DNA of 64,000 bases from Roseitranquillus sediminis (GCF_016918935.1 NZ_JAFFOB010000025.1:82330-146329); one strand, 5' to 3'. Positions 47,927-57,264 are shown, numbered from the stretch's first letter. Numbers and translations are program-made. The notes: generated from the letters alone by a model not told the origin.

Positions 47927-49005
47927 CGCCGCCGCGCCTTCTTGCGCATCGCCTCGGCGAAGCGGATCGCGGCGGCGACGGCGCGGTAGTGCTCCGGCCG
48001 GATCTCCTCGCCGATCTCCACCGTCGCGTGCAGCGCCCGCGCCGTGGGCGGATCGCTGTGGATGGCGATTGCATGCTCGGCCGCGACCTCGCGAATGCGA
48101 CGGGCGATCTCGTCCACGCCCTTGGCGACGCAGGTGGGGGCGGTTCCCTTGGCGCGGCTCCACTTCAGCGCCACGGCGTAGTGTGTCGGGTTGACGATCA
48201 CCACATCCGCCTGCGGCACGTCGGCCAGCATCTGGTTCATCGCGATCTCGTAGCCGCGCTGGCGCCGCTGCTGCTTCATGTGCGGGTCGCCCTCGGACTC
48301 CTTGTGCTCGTCCGTCATCTCCTTGCGCGACATGCGGTTCTTGCGCAGGTGCTCGGCCCGCTGCCACAGGAAGTCGATGGCGCCGATGGCCAGAGATACC
48401 GCGAGGACGATGAAGAGGAAGCCGATTGACATGCGCAGCAGGTCGGCGGTGGCCATCGCCGGGCTTAGCGCCATCGACGCCATGATCTCGGGCAGCCGCG
48501 CCGCCAGATAGAAGCCGAGCACGACGCCGAAGATCATCAGCTTCACGAAGCTCTTGGCGAATTCGAAGAGGCCGGAGCGGCCGAACTTGTTCTTCGCCTG
48601 GGCGAGCGGCGAGATCCGGTTGAGCTTTGGCTGCAGCTTGTCCGGCGTGACCGTGAAGCTGCGCGTGGCGACGATGGCCACCACGGCGAGTGCCGCCGGC
48701 ACCAGGAAGAACGGGACCAGCGGCATGACGACCGCGCCCATGAGGCCGCCGACGAACGGGCCGCCACCGCCGCCCGCGAAGATGTCGGCGGCGATCATGT
48801 CGGGCCGGTCGATCAGTGTCGCCAGCGCTTCACCCGCCGCGATCAGCGCCCCGCCACCCAACCCCGCCGACGCGATCAGCATCCCGGCGTAGGAGGCGGC
48901 GGTGGTCAGGTCCGCCGACCGCGGGACCTCGCCCTTCTTGCGCGCGTCGTCGAGCTTCTTCTGGGACGGCTCGTACTGCTTGTCTTCGTCTTCCTCCTCG
49001 GCCAT
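47923..49005 (-). CDS. flhB: Flagellar export apparatus switch protein FlhB
   Basis: 360 residues with four membrane segments and a cytoplasmic C-terminal domain carrying the self-cleavage motif NPTH (VIVNPTHYAVALKW). It switches export from hook to filament substrates after FliK contact. The N-terminus EDEDKQYEPSQKKLDDARKKGEVPRSADL is typical. Its ATG overlaps the fliR stop. Confidence 0.96.
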   Translation of the reverse strand: MAEEEDEDKQYEPSQKKLDDARKKGEVPRSADLTTAASYAGMLIASAGLGGGALIAAGEALATLIDRPDMIAADIFAGGGGGPFVGGLMGAVVMPLVPFFLVPAALAVVAIVATRSFTVTPDKLQPKLNRISPLAQAKNKFGRSGLFEFAKSFVKLMIFGVVLGFYLAARLPEIMASMALSPAMATADLLRMSIGFLFIVLAVSLAIGAIDFLWQRAEHLRKNRMSRKEMTDEHKESEGDPHMKQQRRQRGYEIAMNQMLADVPQADVVIVNPTHYAVALKWSRAKGTAPTCVAKGVDEIARRIREVAAEHAIAIHSDPPTARALHATVEIGEEIRPEHYRAVAAAIRFAEAMRKKARRR

Positions 49006-49781
49006 CAGCGACCCCCGGCCGGGTCGGCGATGAAGTCGAGGAAGCTCTGCTGCCAGAGGCCCAGCATCAGCGGCGCCGCCAGCAGGAGGAGGGCGAGGCC
49101 TCCGAGCGTGATGGCGGGGGCGCCGACGAACGAGACCATGAGCTGCGGCATCGCCCGGTTGATGACGCCGAGCGCAAGATTATAGACAAAGGACGCGATG
49201 GTGAACGGCGCGGCCAACGAGAACGCCATCGCGAAGGCCGCCGCGATCCGCTCGATACCCCACTCGCCGATCAGCGCGGCGCCGGGAAAGATGCCGGCGG
49301 GCAGGATGTCGTAGCTGTGGATGATGAACTCGGCGAGCCGAACGTGCAGGTCCGCCAGCACCGCCAGCGTCAGCCCGCCGATGGTAAGCAGCTGACCGAT
49401 CGCCGGCTGCGGATCGATTCCGGCGTCGCCCAGGATCTGCGACAGCGAGGTCGCCTGCGCCGCGATTGTGCCCGCGATCTGCAACGCCATCACGAAGAGC
49501 CGCAGCATCAGGCCGATGGTAAGGCCGGCGATCGCCTCGGTCGCGATCAGCCGGACCATGCCTGCCTCTCCGGTGGCGAGCGGCGCCACCATCGGTCCCA
49601 CGGCGGGCGCGACGATGGCGGTGAAGGCGAGCGCGAGGACGAGGCGGATGCGCGCCGGCACCAGCCGCTCGCCGAACGCCGGCAAGAGAAACATCGCCGC
49701 GCCGACGCGGAGGAAGACGATGCCCGCCACCCACAGGGTCTCCTGGCCCGTCGCCATCAGCTCGGCCATGAGCTCGGTCAC
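49005..49781 (-). CDS. fliR: Flagellar export gate protein FliR
   Basis: 258 residues with about six membrane helices; part of the FliPQR gate. VFLRVGAAMFLLPAFGERLVPARIRLVLALAFTAIVAP and LGDAGIDPQPAIGQLLTIGGLTLAVLADLHVRLAEFIIHSYDILPAG are characteristic. The GTG start overlaps the flhA stop (GTGA) and gives the normal length. Confidence 0.95.
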   Translation of the reverse strand: MTELMAELMATGQETLWVAGIVFLRVGAAMFLLPAFGERLVPARIRLVLALAFTAIVAPAVGPMVAPLATGEAGMVRLIATEAIAGLTIGLMLRLFVMALQIAGTIAAQATSLSQILGDAGIDPQPAIGQLLTIGGLTLAVLADLHVRLAEFIIHSYDILPAGIFPGAALIGEWGIERIAAAFAMAFSLAAPFTIASFVYNLALGVINRAMPQLMVSFVGAPAITLGGLALLLLAAPLMLGLWQQSFLDFIADPAGGR

Positions 49782-51859
49782 GCGGCGACGAGGCCCACCA
49801 GCGAGGGACGCGCGTCGGTCCCCAGCTCCTCGAACGACAGGACCGGGTTGCCGATCCCCTTGGCTGACAGCACCGTACGGACGAACCGGCGCCGGTGGAC
49901 GGAGGTCACCACCGCCGGATAGATGCCCGCCTCTCCCGCGCGCGAGAGACGGTCGGAGACGTTGCCCGCGAGCCGGTTGAACTGCTCGGGCGGCAGCGCC
50001 ACGTCGCGGCCCGGCCCGTCGAGCTGGTAGGTCTGGAACGTCTCCTCCCACTCGGGCGCGAGCTGCACCAGCGGCACGGTCCCGTCCGGCCGCCTGAGCT
50101 CCGCCACGATCTGAAAGCCGAGCCGCTGCCGGACATGCTCCACGATGCCCTCGGCCGAGGCGGCGCCGGGGCGGGCCTCGGCAATGGCTTCGATGATGAG
50201 CGGCAGGTTGCGGATAGAGACCCGCTCCTCGAGCAGCAGGCGCAGCACGGCGAGCAGCAGATCGACCGGCACCTTCTCCGGCACCAGCTCGTCGACCATC
50301 CGCCGGTTGGCCGCCGAGCGGTCACTGTCGGAGAGGTTGACGAGCTCGTCGAGCAGGCGACGCAGCGCCTTGAGCGTCAGGAGCCGCGGGAAGTTGCGTT
50401 TGAGCACCTCGAGCAGGTGGGTCGCCAGCACCTCCGTCGGCGTGACCACCGTCACGCCGGAGGTCGCCGCGTCGTCCTGCATCTCGACATCGACCCAACG
50501 TGCGGGCGCGCCGTATACCGGCTCGCGCACATCCTCCCCGGCAGGCAGCAGATTGTCCGCCCCGCCCGCCAGCGCCAGCACCTTGTCGCCCCTCAGCCGG
50601 TCGCGCGCCTGCTCGACGCCCTGAATCCGCACGACATAGGTGCCGGGCGGCAGCGAGGCGTCGTCGGTCAGGCGGATCTCCGGCAGGATCAGGCCGAAAG
50701 CGGTCGCGACATGGCTGCGCATGTTGTTGATGCGCGCGTCGAGGCCGGTGGCGGGATCGAGGACCATCTGCACGAGGTCTGGCGCGAACTGGACGTGGAT
50801 GTCGTCGAGGTCGAGGAGGTCGCCCATCGACGGCTGGCGCGGCGCGGCGTCGCCGGCGGCGGGCGCCTGCGCCTCGCGCTCGGCCTTCCGCAGGTTGTCG
50901 CGGTGCACGAAGAACGCCGCCGCGCCCAAGGCGATCGCCCCGGCCATGAAGGGGACGAAGGGCAGGCCGGGGACCAGCGCGAAGAGCGCCATCAGCGCCG
51001 CGACCGTGCCCAGCGCCGACGAATGCCGCCCGAGCTGCGAGAAGATGGCGAGGTCGGTCGAGCCCGTGGCTCCGCCGCGCGCCAGCAGCAGCGCGGAGGC
51101 GACCGAGATGATGACGGCCGGGATCTGCCCCACGAGACCGTCGCCGACCGTCAGGATCGCGTAGGTCTCGAACGCGCGTCCGATCGGCATGTCGTGGAGC
51201 ACCAGCCCGACCATCAGCCCGACCACGAGGTTCAGCAGCGTGATGAGCAGCCCCGCCACCGCGTCGCCCTTGACGAACTTGGATGCGCCGTCGAGCGAGC
51301 CGAAGAAGGTGGTTTCCGCCTGCTCCTTCTCGCGCCGCGCCTTTGCCTCCTGGTGGTCGATCGCGCCCGCCGACATGTCGGCGTCGATGGCGAGCTGCTT
51401 GCCCGGCATCGCGTCGAGGGCGAAGCGCGCACCGACCTCGGCCATCCGCGCGGCGCCCTTGGTGATGACCATGAAGTTGACGATCAGCAGCACGCCGAAC
51501 ACCACGAGGCCGATCAGCACACTGCCGCCCATCACGAACATGGCGAAGCCCTGGATCACGTCGCCCGCCGCGTCGGTGCCGGTGTGCCCGTTGCCGATGA
51601 TCAGCTTGGTCGACGAGACGTTGAGGCTCAGCCGCAGCATCAGCGACGCCAGCAGGATCGTCGGGAATGCCGAGAAGTCGAGCGGCCGCTCGATGAAGAG
51701 CGTCACCGTGAAGATCAGGATCGCCAGCGCGAACGAGGCGGCGAGGCCGACGTCCAGCAGGAATGCTGGCACCGGCAGGATCATCATCACGATGACCGTC
51801 ATCAGAGCCAGCGCCAGCAGGATGGTCGGACGGAAGATGAGCGAGGCGTCGAGCTTCAT
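49778..51859 (-). CDS. flhA: Flagellar export apparatus protein FlhA
   Basis: 693 residues: eight predicted membrane segments (to about 330), with the FHIPEP family loop VGARFALDAMPGKQLAIDADMSAGAIDHQEAKARREKEQAETTFFGSLDGASKFVKGDA, then the cytoplasmic ring-forming domain. It handles export substrates and proton flow. Upstream of fliR and flhB in one coupled operon. Confidence 0.97.
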   Translation of the reverse strand: MKLDASLIFRPTILLALALMTVIVMMILPVPAFLLDVGLAASFALAILIFTVTLFIERPLDFSAFPTILLASLMLRLSLNVSSTKLIIGNGHTGTDAAGDVIQGFAMFVMGGSVLIGLVVFGVLLIVNFMVITKGAARMAEVGARFALDAMPGKQLAIDADMSAGAIDHQEAKARREKEQAETTFFGSLDGASKFVKGDAVAGLLITLLNLVVGLMVGLVLHDMPIGRAFETYAILTVGDGLVGQIPAVIISVASALLLARGGATGSTDLAIFSQLGRHSSALGTVAALMALFALVPGLPFVPFMAGAIALGAAAFFVHRDNLRKAEREAQAPAAGDAAPRQPSMGDLLDLDDIHVQFAPDLVQMVLDPATGLDARINNMRSHVATAFGLILPEIRLTDDASLPPGTYVVRIQGVEQARDRLRGDKVLALAGGADNLLPAGEDVREPVYGAPARWVDVEMQDDAATSGVTVVTPTEVLATHLLEVLKRNFPRLLTLKALRRLLDELVNLSDSDRSAANRRMVDELVPEKVPVDLLLAVLRLLLEERVSIRNLPLIIEAIAEARPGAASAEGIVEHVRQRLGFQIVAELRRPDGTVPLVQLAPEWEETFQTYQLDGPGRDVALPPEQFNRLAGNVSDRLSRAGEAGIYPAVVTSVHRRRFVRTVLSAKGIGNPVLSFEELGTDARPSLVGLVAA

Positions 51860-51881
51860 CGGGCCGTCTCCAGAGTTGCGC

Positions 51882-52643
51882 TCATCTGAGCGCGCCCACG
51901 CCGGTGCTCGAGAGGAACGGCTGCCGCGCCCCGGCCGAGCCGAGCGGCACCAGCGAGTTCATCGACCGGGTGCCGGACGAGGACATCAGCAGCGGGAAGT
52001 TGTTCTCCCGCACCAGCGGCTCGGCCGAGGCGTAGCGTTCGCCCATAGCGGGCGGCGCGATGTCGCCGTTTGCGAGGCGCGAGCGGAACGAGTCGAAGCG
52101 TTCGCGATAGCGCGAGGCGTATTGCGGGGTGCGCGAGTGATAGGCGCCAGCGGCAAGGCTCCAGTCGCCGAGTTCCTGGTAAAGGTCGGTGAGAAAGCGC
52201 GCGGCATAGCGGGCGTTCGCGACCGGCTCGAACATCTCGGCGATGGAAGCGAAGTTTTCGCCGTGCCAGCGGTAGTTGATCTGAAAGCAGCCGACGTCGA
52301 AGCTCGTCGTGCCGCCCGCCGCCTCGCCCTCGGCGAACGCAAGCGCCTCAGCGTGCGTGTCGAACCAGAAGCCCTTGCCTTCGGAATTGACGGTCCACGG
52401 CCAGGTGCGCGTCGCGCCATCCGAAGCACGGCCAGTCTCGGTCAGCGAGATCGCAAGCAGGACGTCGAGCGGCACCCCGCTCTCGGCCGAAGCCTGCGTC
52501 GCTGCGTCTCGACAGACGGCATCCGGTGCGACGGGTGCCGCCGAGGCTGTTGGAGCCACGACAGCCATGAGGAGGATCGCTGCCGCGCCGTCGGCAAGCC
52601 GAAGGAGTGTGCGCAGCCAACGGGCGGACGCTCGATACTTCAT
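51882..52643 (-). CDS. Secreted lytic transglycosylase of the flagellar locus
   Basis: 253 residues with a signal peptide (to about 35) and an SLT-type lysozyme-like domain. The catalytic glutamate is probably in LLAISLTETGR; FDVGCFQINYRWHGENF and AAGAYHSRTPQYASRYRERF are the other conserved blocks. The FlgJ-type gene lacks a muramidase half, so this enzyme may cut the wall for the rod. It lies in the flhA operon, between flhA and the 666-residue gene. Confidence 0.88.
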   Translation of the reverse strand: MKYRASARWLRTLLRLADGAAAILLMAVVAPTASAAPVAPDAVCRDAATQASAESGVPLDVLLAISLTETGRASDGATRTWPWTVNSEGKGFWFDTHAEALAFAEGEAAGGTTSFDVGCFQINYRWHGENFASIAEMFEPVANARYAARFLTDLYQELGDWSLAAGAYHSRTPQYASRYRERFDSFRSRLANGDIAPPAMGERYASAEPLVRENNFPLLMSSSGTRSMNSLVPLGSAGARQPFLSSTGVGALR

Positions 52644-52707
52644 AATCGTCGCAATTCTTGCTGATCGATCTCGCGCTCGGTCTAGCGCGCCATGTCTTTA
52701 CGACCGG

Positions 52708-54708
52708 TTAGCGCGTCTCGGTCGCCTCGCCGTCCTCGGGCGCCCCGAGGAGTCGCTCGCGCAGTGCCGCGCTGCGCTCCAGGAGGCTGGCGCTGCGGGC
52801 TAGAAGCGCGTCCGTCGTCGGCATCTCCGCCTTCGACACGGGCGCGTCGGTCAAGGTCGCAACTGGCGTCGGCTCGGCGGGCGCCGGCGCAGGTTTCGCC
52901 TCGGCCAGCCGGTCCGCCTGCTCGTGCAGGCCCAGACTGCGGAGGCGGTCCGCCACGGCCGCGCGGGCGGTGAGCGCGTCCGGCGTCTCGGCCAGCCGCT
53001 CGCCCGCCCGCATCGCGAGCATCAGGAAGGCCGTGTCGTCGAGCGTCTTGGCCGCCACCTCGTACGTCTCGGCCCGCAGCCGCTCCGCCCTCGTCCCGAG
53101 GATGGCGCCGGACGCGAGCGCCGCGTCGATGCTCTCCAGCGCCGCGTCGATCTCGCCGCGAGCGAGGCGCGCCCGGATCTCGATCGGCGCGATCAGGGTC
53201 GCGGCCTCGCCGCCGCGATGCTCGTAGAGCAGCGAGTCCATCGTCTCCATCAGCGCGTCCTCCACCTCGCCACCGTTCTCCAGCCGGCGCTCGACCAGCA
53301 GCGCCACCGCCTCGGGGCTGAGGCCGGCCGTCTCCTCGACAATCTCCGCCAGCTCGCGATCGGCGCGCTCTTCGAGACCCGCCTCGAGATCGAGCCTGGC
53401 TTCGAGCAGCCGCGTCTCAGGCCGCGACTCCTCGGCCACGCGCGCGATCGCGTTGCGAATCGCGTGAGCCGTGTCGACGTCGCCGCCTTCAAGGAAGCGC
53501 TCGGCAAGGGTGGGGCCGAGGTGCTCCCGAAGCGTGGGCGGCAGGGCCGAGAAGGCGAGGCTGACCGCCTCGGCGTCCACGTCCTCGGACAATTTCGGTG
53601 CGGCGAGCGCCGCCCAGAGCGCGGCTGGCGTCGAGCAGCTGGCCTGCTCGACCAGGCGGCCCGGACGGCGCGTGTGGCCGTTGTCGACGATGTCGGCCAT
53701 CGCGTGCAGGATGTCTGCATCCGGCGCGCCCCCGAAGCCGCTGATGACGCCATTGGCCTCTGCGCCGAACGTCATCGCGATGTAGCCGCGCGCGAGCGCT
53801 GTCACGGCCTCCGCGTCGGGTGCATCGAACTCGCCGACGACGCGCGAGCGGAGTGCGGCGATGCCGCCCGCCTCGGGATCAGGCGTCCAGTCCGACACGT
53901 CGAAGAGATCGGCGGCGAGGCAGGCATCCGGCTTGCGGGTGCCGAGCTTGGCGCCGACCAGCCCCAGGTCGCGGTCGATGCTGGTCGTGATCGTCATGTG
54001 ACCATCCGACTTCGGCAACTCGAGGTCCGCAACGGGCTCCGGTTTCGCGGGCGCGGGTTCGGGCTCGTTCTCCGGCTCGGGTCGTTCGAGCCGCTCCAGC
54101 GCCTCGACGTCGGCCTCGACGAGGCCTTGCGCCGCCGCGCGCGCGATCTGCCCGATCAGCGCCTGTGCCGTCTCGTGCGCCAGTTCCGAAGCGGGCTCGG
54201 GCATTGCCGGGGCCGCCCCGCGCGGCGCGAACATCAGCTCGGCCGTCGGCAGCAGGTCGGTGGTTGATTCGGGCATGATGGCCGGCAGGAGGGCCGGGAT
54301 TGCGTCCGACCCCACATCGAGAGGCTCAGCTGCGCCCTTCACGAGCGAGTTGGATTCGGCGTCCGCGACGTCGACGACGAGCGTGCGGGCATTCAGCGAC
54401 TCCACCGTCACGCCGCAATCGCAGGCAAGGTCCAGCCGCAGCCGGCCCGGCTCCGAGGTATCGATGTCGGCGATGCGGTCGCGAGGGATGTAGTAGAAGA
54501 CCTCGGGCGCCTCGAAACCCCACTCCGTGCCGAAGCCGATCTCGAGCGACCCCTCGCCCTCGACGACCTCCGGCTCGACCGCCTCGGGAAGGTAGAGCAC
54601 GAGCCGCGAAAAGTCCTCGTGCTCGCCCGACTTGATCCTGACGGTCTGGGCCGCGGCCGCGCCGCCGGCGACGACGAGCGCGAGGGACAGAAGGACGGCA
54701 CGACGCAT
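52708..54708 (-). CDS. Large exported helical-repeat protein of the flagellar locus, unknown function
   Basis: 666 residues with a signal peptide (MRRAVLLSLALVVAGGAAAAQ). The N-terminal 110 residues look like a beta-rich AMIN-like domain (RIKSGEHEDFSRLVLYLPEAVEPEV). A Pro/Glu-rich linker and then a long helical region with TPR-like organisation follow (about 260-640). A CDC pair lies near residue 96. No enzymatic motif is seen. Its ATG overlaps the motA stop by one base, so it is co-translated with the stator gene. A periplasmic motor or assembly scaffold is the natural guess. Confidence 0.7.
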   Translation of the reverse strand: MRRAVLLSLALVVAGGAAAAQTVRIKSGEHEDFSRLVLYLPEAVEPEVVEGEGSLEIGFGTEWGFEAPEVFYYIPRDRIADIDTSEPGRLRLDLACDCGVTVESLNARTLVVDVADAESNSLVKGAAEPLDVGSDAIPALLPAIMPESTTDLLPTAELMFAPRGAAPAMPEPASELAHETAQALIGQIARAAAQGLVEADVEALERLERPEPENEPEPAPAKPEPVADLELPKSDGHMTITTSIDRDLGLVGAKLGTRKPDACLAADLFDVSDWTPDPEAGGIAALRSRVVGEFDAPDAEAVTALARGYIAMTFGAEANGVISGFGGAPDADILHAMADIVDNGHTRRPGRLVEQASCSTPAALWAALAAPKLSEDVDAEAVSLAFSALPPTLREHLGPTLAERFLEGGDVDTAHAIRNAIARVAEESRPETRLLEARLDLEAGLEERADRELAEIVEETAGLSPEAVALLVERRLENGGEVEDALMETMDSLLYEHRGGEAATLIAPIEIRARLARGEIDAALESIDAALASGAILGTRAERLRAETYEVAAKTLDDTAFLMLAMRAGERLAETPDALTARAAVADRLRSLGLHEQADRLAEAKPAPAPAEPTPVATLTDAPVSKAEMPTTDALLARSASLLERSAALRERLLGAPEDGEATETR

Positions 54709-55577
54709 CAGGCGGCCTCACTCTTGACGGTTTTCAGCGCTTCCTCAAGGTCGCCATAACTCGGACGCACGTGGCCCGGCGTGTTCTGGCGTCCGACCTC
54801 GATGCAGATCTGGGTCGCGTGCTCATAGAGATTGGCGACCAGCACCTCGCGGATCAGCTGGTAGAAATGCGCGTCCTCCTCGACGACCGCCTTCACCTTT
54901 GCGGCGAAAGGGCCGACGAAGCCGTAGGCGAGGAACACGCCGAGGAACGTGCCCACCAGCGCGCCACCGATCATCTTGCCCAGGATCTCGGGCGGCTGGT
55001 CGATCGAGGCCATCGTCTTGATGACGCCGAGCACCGCCGCGACGATCCCGAGCGCCGGCAGGCCGTCGGCCATGCTCTGCAGCGCATGGGCCGAATGCAG
55101 CGCGTGGTGCAGGTTCGCCTCCATCCGCTTCTCAAGCACCTCCTCTACCTGATGCGGATCGTCGTAGTTCATCGAGGCCGAGCGCATCGTGTCGCAGATC
55201 ATCTCGACCGCTTCGCGGTCCTTGACGATCTTCGGATAGCGCTCGAAGATGGCCGAGGTCTCGGGCGCCTCGATGTGCTCCTCGAGCCCCACCGGGTTCT
55301 GCCGTGCCAGCCGGATCAGCTCGAAGAGGAGGCAGAGCAGGTCGCGATAGTCTTCGGGCTTCCATTTCGGGCCCTTGAAGACCTTGGCGATGTCCTTGCC
55401 GGTGTGCTTGATCGTCGACATGTCGTTCGACAGAACGAAGGCGCCCACGGCGGCGCCGCCGATCATCATCATCTCGAAGGGAAGCGACTTCATGATGATG
55501 CCCATCTTGCCGCCGGCCAGGATGTAGCCGCCGAACACCATCGCGAAGATGATGACGATGCCGATGATGCCGATCAT
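54708..55577 (-). CDS. motA: Flagellar motor stator protein MotA
   Basis: 289 residues with four membrane segments. GIIGIVIIFAMVFGGYILAGGKMGIIMKSLPFEMMMIGGAAVGAF at the N-terminus and DGLPALGIVAAVLGVIKTM...IGGALVGTFLGVFLAYGFVGPFAAKV (proton channel helices) are typical. The charged cytoplasmic loop contains KIVKDREAVEMICDTMRSASMNYDDP. Its partner motB is in a different operon about 29 kb away. Confidence 0.96.
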   Translation of the reverse strand: MIGIIGIVIIFAMVFGGYILAGGKMGIIMKSLPFEMMMIGGAAVGAFVLSNDMSTIKHTGKDIAKVFKGPKWKPEDYRDLLCLLFELIRLARQNPVGLEEHIEAPETSAIFERYPKIVKDREAVEMICDTMRSASMNYDDPHQVEEVLEKRMEANLHHALHSAHALQSMADGLPALGIVAAVLGVIKTMASIDQPPEILGKMIGGALVGTFLGVFLAYGFVGPFAAKVKAVVEEDAHFYQLIREVLVANLYEHATQICIEVGRQNTPGHVRPSYGDLEEALKTVKSEAA

Positions 55578-55636
55578 TGATCCGTCTCCGACCTGCCGGC
55601 GCGCCGCTGCGCGGTCCGGCTACGCAATTGTGGAAG

Positions 55637-56242
55637 TCACTGTTTCGGGGCGTTGGCGTTGCGACCGGCCATCACGACGCTGATCGTGTAGGCGGTCTCC
55701 GGCATGAGTCCCGTCATCACCTCTGCGGCGGCGGCGGGGTTCATCCGGCCGAGGAAGCCTGCGGCAAATTCCGGCGCCATCCGCTCGAAGAGCGCGGCGG
55801 CATCCTTGGGCTTCATCGTCTCGTAGACCGTCGTCAGGCGCGCCAGGTCATCCTCGGCCGCGGTCTGCGCCTGCGCCAGAGTCGCGCTCAGCTGTTCCTC
55901 CGCCTCGACGAGTTCTGCGAGCGTCGCCTCCATCTCGGCCTCAGCCTCGGCCAGTTCGGCCAGCCGGGCCTCGACCCGCGCATCGTCCTCGGCAATCCGC
56001 GCCTCGCGCTCGCCGAGCGCCTCAAGCACGAGCTTCACGTCCTCGTCTGTCTTGCAGATGGCGCCTTCCGGAACGGCGGCTTCCGCGGCGCCGATCGCGG
56101 AAAACTCGCGTGCGATCGCCTCTCCCGAGCCGGTGCCGAGCCGTACGACGCCAGACCCGGCGAGGAGCAGCGCGATGAGCGTCAGCGCACCGCGGTTGGC
56201 GCGAGGCCGGGCGCTCTTTCTCGTCTTCGCGAGCCGGCTCAT
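55637..56242 (-). CDS. MotE-like protein (MgtE N-like domain)
   Basis: 201 residues: a basic N-terminus, one membrane segment (about 19-38), a Glu/Ala-rich coiled coil (about 70-135), then an MgtE N-terminal-like helical domain (YETMKPKDAAALFERMAPEFAAGFLGRMNPAAAAEVMTGLMPETAYTISVVMAG). This architecture matches MotE, a periplasmic chaperone of the motility protein MotC in rhizobia. Overlaps the next upstream gene by 4 bases. Confidence 0.82.
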   Translation of the reverse strand: MSRLAKTRKSARPRANRGALTLIALLLAGSGVVRLGTGSGEAIAREFSAIGAAEAAVPEGAICKTDEDVKLVLEALGEREARIAEDDARVEARLAELAEAEAEMEATLAELVEAEEQLSATLAQAQTAAEDDLARLTTVYETMKPKDAAALFERMAPEFAAGFLGRMNPAAAAEVMTGLMPETAYTISVVMAGRNANAPKQ

Positions 56243-56640
56243 GCGGCGGTCTCCCGGATGCGGCGGGTGCTGAAGATGCTCGGCGCGGGCTCTTCCCGGA
56301 CGGGCTCCGGCTTAGGCTCGGCGTCTGCCATGGGCTCCGCGCGGGCGGTGGGCGCCTCCGGCAGGTCGTGGAGCGAGGCGAGCATGAGCTCCAGCCGCCG
56401 GGCCGCATCCTCGGCACGCTCGGTCAGCTCGGTCAGCCGCTGGGCGGACTGCGAGGCGCTGGCCTGCGCTTTCTGCAGGGTCTTCGTCATGTCGTCGACC
56501 TGCATCGACAGCACCGCCACCGCCCCTCCCACGCCTTTTTCAAGGTCCGAGAAGCGCCTGAGTCGCCGCGACAGGACCAAGCAGTAGAAGGCCGCGCCCA
56601 GCGCGCCTGCGATCATCAGGATGTCGGCGATCAGCGTCAT
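56239..56640 (-). CDS. Membrane-anchored coiled-coil protein of the flagellar locus
   Basis: 133 residues: one N-terminal membrane helix (LIADILMIAGALGAAFYCLVL), a coiled-coil stretch (DLEKGVGGAVAVLSMQVDDMTKTLQKAQASASQSAQRLTELTERAEDAARRLELML), then a Pro/Glu-rich tail. No named family recognised. Lies between fliL and the motE-like gene with overlaps or short gaps, so a motor-associated role is likely but unproven. Confidence 0.65.
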   Translation of the reverse strand: MTLIADILMIAGALGAAFYCLVLSRRLRRFSDLEKGVGGAVAVLSMQVDDMTKTLQKAQASASQSAQRLTELTERAEDAARRLELMLASLHDLPEAPTARAEPMADAEPKPEPVREEPAPSIFSTRRIRETAA

Positions 56641-56649
56641 GCCCGTCCC

Positions 56650-57132
56650 CTAGTTCAGCACGAATTCCATGATGAGCAGGTCGCGCGCGCGCCCCTCACC
56701 GGTGACGATCTGGATCCGGCGCAGCATCTGCGCCCGGAGGCGCACGAGGGACGCCGGATCCTCCAACTCATCCACCGAAACCGCGCGGAGGTAGCCGTTC
56801 AGCACGTCCGTCACGCGCGGCAGCATCTTCGCCACCTCTTCCTGGTGCCCGCTCTCGACCTCGAGCTGCGCCTGGAAGCGCAGGTGCCTGTTGTTCGCGC
56901 CGCGGCCGAGCGAAATCACGAGCGGGTCGAGCGGCACGAAGGTCACGTCCGGCAGCGCAGAGACCGCTGGCTTCGCCTCGGCCTCTGCCTCGGCGTGACC
57001 GAGAATCATGCCCGACTGCACGGCGTAGAATCCGCCGCCGCCCAAGGCCAGCGCCAGCACGGCGCCCAGCATCAGCGGCTTCTTCGAGCCCTTCGGCGGC
57101 GCTTCCGCAGCATCCATTTCGGTGGCGGCCAT
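56650..57132 (-). CDS. fliL: Flagellar basal body-associated protein FliL
   Basis: 160 residues. Short cytoplasmic N-terminus, one membrane helix (PLMLGAVLALALGGGGFYAVQSG), and a periplasmic FliL domain (FVPLDPLVISLGRGANNRHLRFQAQLEVESGHQEEVAKMLPRVTDVLNGYLRAVSVDEL...GRARDLLIMEFVLN). First gene of the minus-strand motor operon, divergent from fliF across a CtrA-like site. Confidence 0.94.
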   Translation of the reverse strand: MAATEMDAAEAPPKGSKKPLMLGAVLALALGGGGFYAVQSGMILGHAEAEAEAKPAVSALPDVTFVPLDPLVISLGRGANNRHLRFQAQLEVESGHQEEVAKMLPRVTDVLNGYLRAVSVDELEDPASLVRLRAQMLRRIQIVTGEGRARDLLIMEFVLN

Positions 57133-57178
57133 CTCACCCTCGTCCTTCGTTACGAAGGCGCTGATAGACCGTACTTGG

Positions 57179-57193
57179 CTAACGGGTTGTTAA
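57179..57193. promoter_or_regulatory. CtrA-like site between fliL and fliF
   Basis: CTAA-N7-TTAA (57179-57182 and 57190-57193). On the minus strand it reads GCTTAA-N7-TTAGCC, the same extended form as the flagellin site. It is central in the 132-base divergent gap and could serve both operons. Confidence 0.62.
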
Positions 57194-57264
57194 GCGCGAC
57201 CTGCGATCCACCGCTGCAGCGCGGGGGCAGAAGCCCGCTCCAGGAATATCCGTTGGAGATCGTC

